DNA from: JBEVOS01 sp964564595
GTDB lineage: Bacteria; Pseudomonadota; Alphaproteobacteria; Caulobacterales; Aquidulcibacteraceae
Reading direction: 5' to 3'
Length of the DNA: 8,902 nucleotides
Assembly (NCBI GenBank): GCA_964564595.1
Contig: CAZMCA010000140.1
Span: forward strand, 1-8,902
How positions within the stretch are numbered: the first letter of the stretch is position 1; every line of letters begins with the position of its first letter. The notes under the pieces were generated by a model. The model did not search any database, had not been told where the DNA came from, and saw only the letters and a program-made list of their open reading frames with translations. Positions 6,583-8,902 of this stretch are shown here, piece by piece. Made by a program: the position numbers and the translations under genes.

Positions 6583-6986
6583 CTGCGCGCGGCCGCGGCC
6601 GCCGCGCATTGCTCCAAGCTTGGCCGCTCAGCGCCCTCACGCGGGCCAGCCGTCGCTTCCGTCAGCCGCAGCGCGTTGCGCGCATCGGCGGCGAACACCA
6701 AAAGCAGCGCGCAATTGTTCGCGAGCCGGTAGGTCAGCGCCGCCCCTGCTCCCTCTTGCCGGCGCAAATCGGGCGCGCCGAGCGCGCGTTCCACGGCTTG
6801 GATGGTCGCGGCGTCTTCGCGGCCTGCGCCGCGCAGCATTTGCGCGATCCGGTCCGCCGCCGCACTGCCCGTCGGCGCGACGGCGACTGGCGTTTCGCTT
6901 GCCCGCGGCGCGGCGGGCGCGGTAGCGCAGCTTGCTGCAACAAGCGCCAGCAACAGAACGATTCGGCTGATCATGCCGCGGAACAT
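6579..6986 (-). CDS. Small predicted lipoprotein, function unknown
   Basis: I do not recognise a named family with confidence. From ATG 6986 the product is 135 residues; a second in-frame ATG at 6974 gives 131. Both leave a positively charged start, a hydrophobic core (ISRIVLLLALVAAS) and a Cys at residue 20 in AASC. This is a lipobox with an imperfect -3 residue (Ala rather than Leu/Val), so lipid attachment is likely but not certain. An Ala/Pro/Thr linker follows to about residue 40. The folded part (about 42-130) contains LGAPDLRRQEG (69-79), then LTYRLANNCALLLVF with Cys92, and Cys127 near the end; the two cysteines could pair in the periplasm. The LGxPxxxRxEG...YRxxxCxLxL pattern resembles small alphaproteobacterial secreted proteins I recall without a name. 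Its stop overlaps the nth stop. It is divergent from the downstream kinase across 79 bases. Extending upstream to 7109 would run into the kinase gene. Confidence 0.72.
   Translation of the reverse strand: MFRGMISRIVLLLALVAASCATAPAAPRASETPVAVAPTGSAAADRIAQMLRGAGREDAATIQAVERALGAPDLRRQEGAGAALTYRLANNCALLLVFAADARNALRLTEATAGPREGAERPSLEQCAAAAAARS
6587..6607. other. GC hairpin just beyond the nth stop, inside the lipoprotein C-terminus
   Basis: GCGCGGC (6587-6593) pairs perfectly with GCCGCGC (6601-6607) around 7 bases. It begins 4 bases after the nth stop codon, and on the other strand it encodes the Ala-rich end of the lipoprotein. It could help end nth transcription or stabilise the mRNA 3' end, but there is no T-run, and poly-Ala coding in GC-rich DNA makes such repeats easily. 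Confidence 0.25.
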
Positions 6987-7065
6987 GCCGTTGCCAGCCG
7001 GGCCGTGCAATGCTTGGAAGGCGCCGCAAGCGCGCCCGGGGGCGGCGCGCGACGGGGAACCATTT
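6987..7065. promoter_or_regulatory. 79-bp divergent intergenic region (lipoprotein / kinase)
   Basis: This is the only true gap between dapB and hslU, so it is the most likely place for promoters of both divergent genes. I see no convincing -35/-10 pair: TTGCCA at 6991-6996 with 17-base spacing leads only to TTGGAA at 7014-7019. A strong hairpin, GCGCGCC (7030-7036) with GGCGCGC (7044-7050) and a 7-base G-rich loop, sits just upstream of the kinase ribosome-binding site. An alternative pairing, GCGCCGC (7021-7027) with GCGGCGC (7042-7048), is also possible. Whether these regulate translation is unknown. Confidence 0.4.
7054..7059 (+). promoter_or_regulatory. Ribosome-binding site of the PfkB kinase
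   Basis: GGGGAA lies 6 bases before ATG 7066 and is the clearest Shine-Dalgarno-like sequence in the window. It fixes the kinase start at 7066 rather than at earlier in-frame ATG codons from 6802 onward, which would run through the opposite-strand lipoprotein gene. Confidence 0.65.
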
Positions 7066-8058
7066 ATGAGCAGCGCGCAATACGACGTCGTCGCGGTCGG
7101 CAACGCCATTATCGACGTGCTCTATCAGGCGCCGGATGCGTTCCTCGCCCAGCACGGCATCGTGCCCGATGCGATGACGCTGATCGATGAAGCGCGCGCC
7201 GATGCGCTGACGGTGCTCTTCAAGGGCGCCGTCGTCGCCGCCGGCGGCTCAGCCGCGAACACCGCGACGGGCGTCGCAAGCCTCGGTGGCAAGGCCGGCT
7301 ACATCGGCAAGGTCGCGGACGATGACCTCGGCCGCCAGTTCACGACTGAGTTCCGCAAAGCAGGCGTCACGTTCGATAGCCCGCCCCGCCCCGGCCCGCC
7401 CGGCACCGCGCGCTCGATGATCGCTGTGACGACGGACGGTCGCCGCTCAATGAGCACCTATCTCGGCGCCTCTACACTGCTCGAGCCGAACGACATCGAC
7501 AAAGCGCTCGTGCAGGCCGGGTCGATCCTTTTCCTCGAAGGCTATCTGTTCGACCGCGACGAAGCGAAGGCTGCGTTCGTGCGCGCGGCGGAATATGCGC
7601 GCAGTGCGGGCCGAAAAGTCTCGCTCACGCTTTCGGATCTCTTCTGCGTCGAGCGCCATCGCGACAGCTTCAAGCATCTCGTGGCCGGACACATCGATGT
7701 GCTGTTCGCCAATGAGAGCGAGATCCTTTCGCTCTACGAAACCAGCGACCTTGAAACCGCGCTTGTCACGGCGCAGCGCGATTGCCCGATCGTTGCGGTG
7801 ACACGCTCTGCTCACGGCTCGGTGATCATGGCGAACGCCGAGCAGTTGCATGTCGCGGCTGAACCGGTCGCGAAGGTCGTCGACACGACTGGCGCGGGCG
7901 ATCTTTACGCCGCGGGTTTCCTGTTCGGCCTCGCGCGCGGCAAGCCGCTCGACATCTGCGGCAAACTCGGCTCGATCGCGGCGGCCGAGGTTATCTCGCA
8001 CATGGGCCCGCGTCCGGAAGTTAACCTCAAGAAGCTCGCCGGCCAGTTCGCTGCTTAG
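7066..8058 (+). CDS. PfkB-family carbohydrate/nucleoside kinase, adenosine-kinase type
   Basis: PfkB (ribokinase-like) enzymes phosphorylate sugars or nucleosides with ATP in the cytoplasm. The 330-residue product begins MSSAQYDVVAVGNAIIDVL, the usual first strand. The first PfkB signature is GGSAANTATG from residue 60, continuing into ASLGGKAGYIGKVADDDLG. The second is DTTGAGDLYAAGF from residue 273, with the anion-hole glycines and catalytic-base Asp279. LTLSDLFCVERHRDSF, LFANESEILSLY and the end AAEVISHMGPRPEV match the alphaproteobacterial proteins usually annotated as adenosine kinase. Substrate is not proved by sequence: that label is family convention, and another nucleoside or sugar is possible. 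The start is supported by GGGGAA 6 bases upstream. The gene is divergent from the lipoprotein, and its TAG overlaps the hslU stop on the other strand. Confidence 0.93.
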   Translation: MSSAQYDVVAVGNAIIDVLYQAPDAFLAQHGIVPDAMTLIDEARADALTVLFKGAVVAAGGSAANTATGVASLGGKAGYIGKVADDDLGRQFTTEFRKAGVTFDSPPRPGPPGTARSMIAVTTDGRRSMSTYLGASTLLEPNDIDKALVQAGSILFLEGYLFDRDEAKAAFVRAAEYARSAGRKVSLTLSDLFCVERHRDSFKHLVAGHIDVLFANESEILSLYETSDLETALVTAQRDCPIVAVTRSAHGSVIMANAEQLHVAAEPVAKVVDTTGAGDLYAAGFLFGLARGKPLDICGKLGSIAAAEVISHMGPRPEVNLKKLAGQFAA

Positions 8059-8902
8059 AGGATGAAGCGGCTCAAGTCCGCGTTTTTCGCGAGATCGCCG
8101 ACGTGTTTGCGCACATAGGCCGCGTCGATCGTCACGGTCTCGCCGCGCCGGTCGGCGGCGGTGAAACTGATGTCGTCGAGCAAGCGCTCCAGCACCGTCG
8201 CCAAGCGGCGCGCGCCGATGTTCTCGACGGCGGCGTTCACATCCGCGGCGATTTCCGCGATCGCCGTCACCGCATCATCAGCAAAGGCGAGCGTCACGCC
8301 CTCGGTCGCGAGCAGCGCTTCGTATTGTTTCACGAGGCTGGCTTCCGGCTCGGTGAGGATGCGGCGGAAGTCTTCGCGCGTCAGCGCTTTTAGCTCCACG
8401 CGGATCGGCAAGCGGCCCTGCAGCTCCGGCAACAGGTCCGATGGCTTGGCGACATGGAACGCGCCAGACGCGATGAAGAGGATATGGTCCGTCTTCACCG
8501 GCCCGTGTTTGGTCGCGACCGTCGTGCCTTCGATCAGCGGTAGGAGATCACGTTGCACGCCTTCGCGGCTCACGTCGCCACCGCCCATGCGCTCGCTGCG
8601 CGCGGCGATCTTATCGATCTCATCGAGAAACACGATGCCGTCTTGCTCGGCCGCGCTCACAGCTTCCTTCGTCACGGCGTCGGTGTCGAGAAGCTTGTCG
8701 CTCTCTTCCTGCACCAGCGGCGCATACGCTTCCGCGACCGTGGTGCGCACGCGCTTGGTGCGCTGGCCGAACGCTTTGCCCAGCATATCGGAGAGATTGA
8801 TCATGCCGACGCCGGGCTGACCTGGAATTTCAAACTGCGGCGCGCCCGCGCTATCGGCGAGATCGATCTCGACCGCGCTCTGCGCGAGTTCGCCGTTGCG
8901 CA
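8055..8902 (-). CDS. hslU: ATP-dependent protease ATPase subunit HslU (ClpY), C-terminal part, 5' end outside window
   Basis: HslU is the AAA+ unfoldase that feeds substrates to the HslV peptidase. The reading frame stays open from the window edge to TAA at 8057-8055, giving 282 codons including stop; the family is about 430-440 residues, so the N-terminus with Walker A is missing. From the edge inward the intermediate-domain end is visible (FEIPGQPGVGMINLSDMLGKAFG). Next come the Walker B GIVFLDEID (8639-8613), the HslU-specific GGGDVSREGVQRDLLPLIEG, KHGPVKTDHILFIASGAFH, and LPELQGRLPIRVEL with the Arg-finger region. The sensor-2 IGARRL is at 8219-8202, and the C-terminus DLSRFIL is the tail that HslU inserts into HslV. 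These exclude ClpX. hslV, usually upstream, is not visible. The stop overlaps the kinase stop. Confidence 0.97.
   Translation of the reverse strand, partial: RNGELAQSAVEIDLADSAGAPQFEIPGQPGVGMINLSDMLGKAFGQRTKRVRTTVAEAYAPLVQEESDKLLDTDAVTKEAVSAAEQDGIVFLDEIDKIAARSERMGGGDVSREGVQRDLLPLIEGTTVATKHGPVKTDHILFIASGAFHVAKPSDLLPELQGRLPIRVELKALTREDFRRILTEPEASLVKQYEALLATEGVTLAFADDAVTAIAEIAADVNAAVENIGARRLATVLERLLDDISFTAADRRGETVTIDAAYVRKHVGDLAKNADLSRFIL

Noticed and set aside
6802..7065. In-frame N-terminal extension of the kinase to ATG 6802
   Set aside because: The extra 88 residues precede the normal PfkB start, overlap the opposite-strand lipoprotein, and ignore the good ribosome-binding site at 7054-7059.
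8161..8820. Plus-strand 219-codon frame opposite hslU
   Set aside because: The Ser/Arg-rich translation has no motifs and is antisense to a clearly recognised HslU.

Overview
The window is GC-rich, tightly packed chromosomal DNA from a bacterium, most likely an alphaproteobacterium. The protein sequences resemble Caulobacterales/Hyphomonadaceae-type homologues from memory; the order-level placement is inference. Every gene recognised is of ordinary core-genome type. There are no insertion sequences, phage genes, CRISPR arrays, tRNAs or rRNAs, and no stretch longer than about 80 bases lacks a gene.

Bases 1-5385 hold a plus-strand run: the 3' part of dnaK, complete dnaJ, a very large polytopic membrane protein of the DUF2339 type, and dapB (lysine/peptidoglycan precursor synthesis). 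Gaps are 73, 72 and 7 bases, so these genes are probably co-transcribed at least in part. Two short gaps carry perfect inverted repeats: a 10-bp stem between dnaK and dnaJ, and a 9-bp stem that contains the DUF2339 start codon.

Bases 5355-8902 change style. Genes alternate strand one by one: a DUF2244 membrane protein (-), nth for endonuclease III (+), a small predicted lipoprotein (-), a PfkB-family kinase of the adenosine-kinase type (+), and the 3' part of hslU (-). The boundaries are almost spaceless. dapB and DUF2244 overlap tail to tail by 31 bases. DUF2244 and nth share the start-codon palindrome CATG. nth and the lipoprotein share the stop palindrome CTAG. The kinase and hslU share TTAG. 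The only real intergenic gap here is 79 bases between the lipoprotein and the kinase.

Functionally the window combines protein quality control (DnaK/DnaJ folding and the HslU unfoldase, whose HslV protease partner is not visible), base-excision repair (Nth), lysine/diaminopimelate synthesis (DapB), nucleoside or sugar phosphorylation, and three envelope proteins of unknown role. I see no undescribed multi-gene system. The points worth a second look are the overlapping codon boundaries, the two intergenic hairpins, and the uncharacterised envelope proteins.
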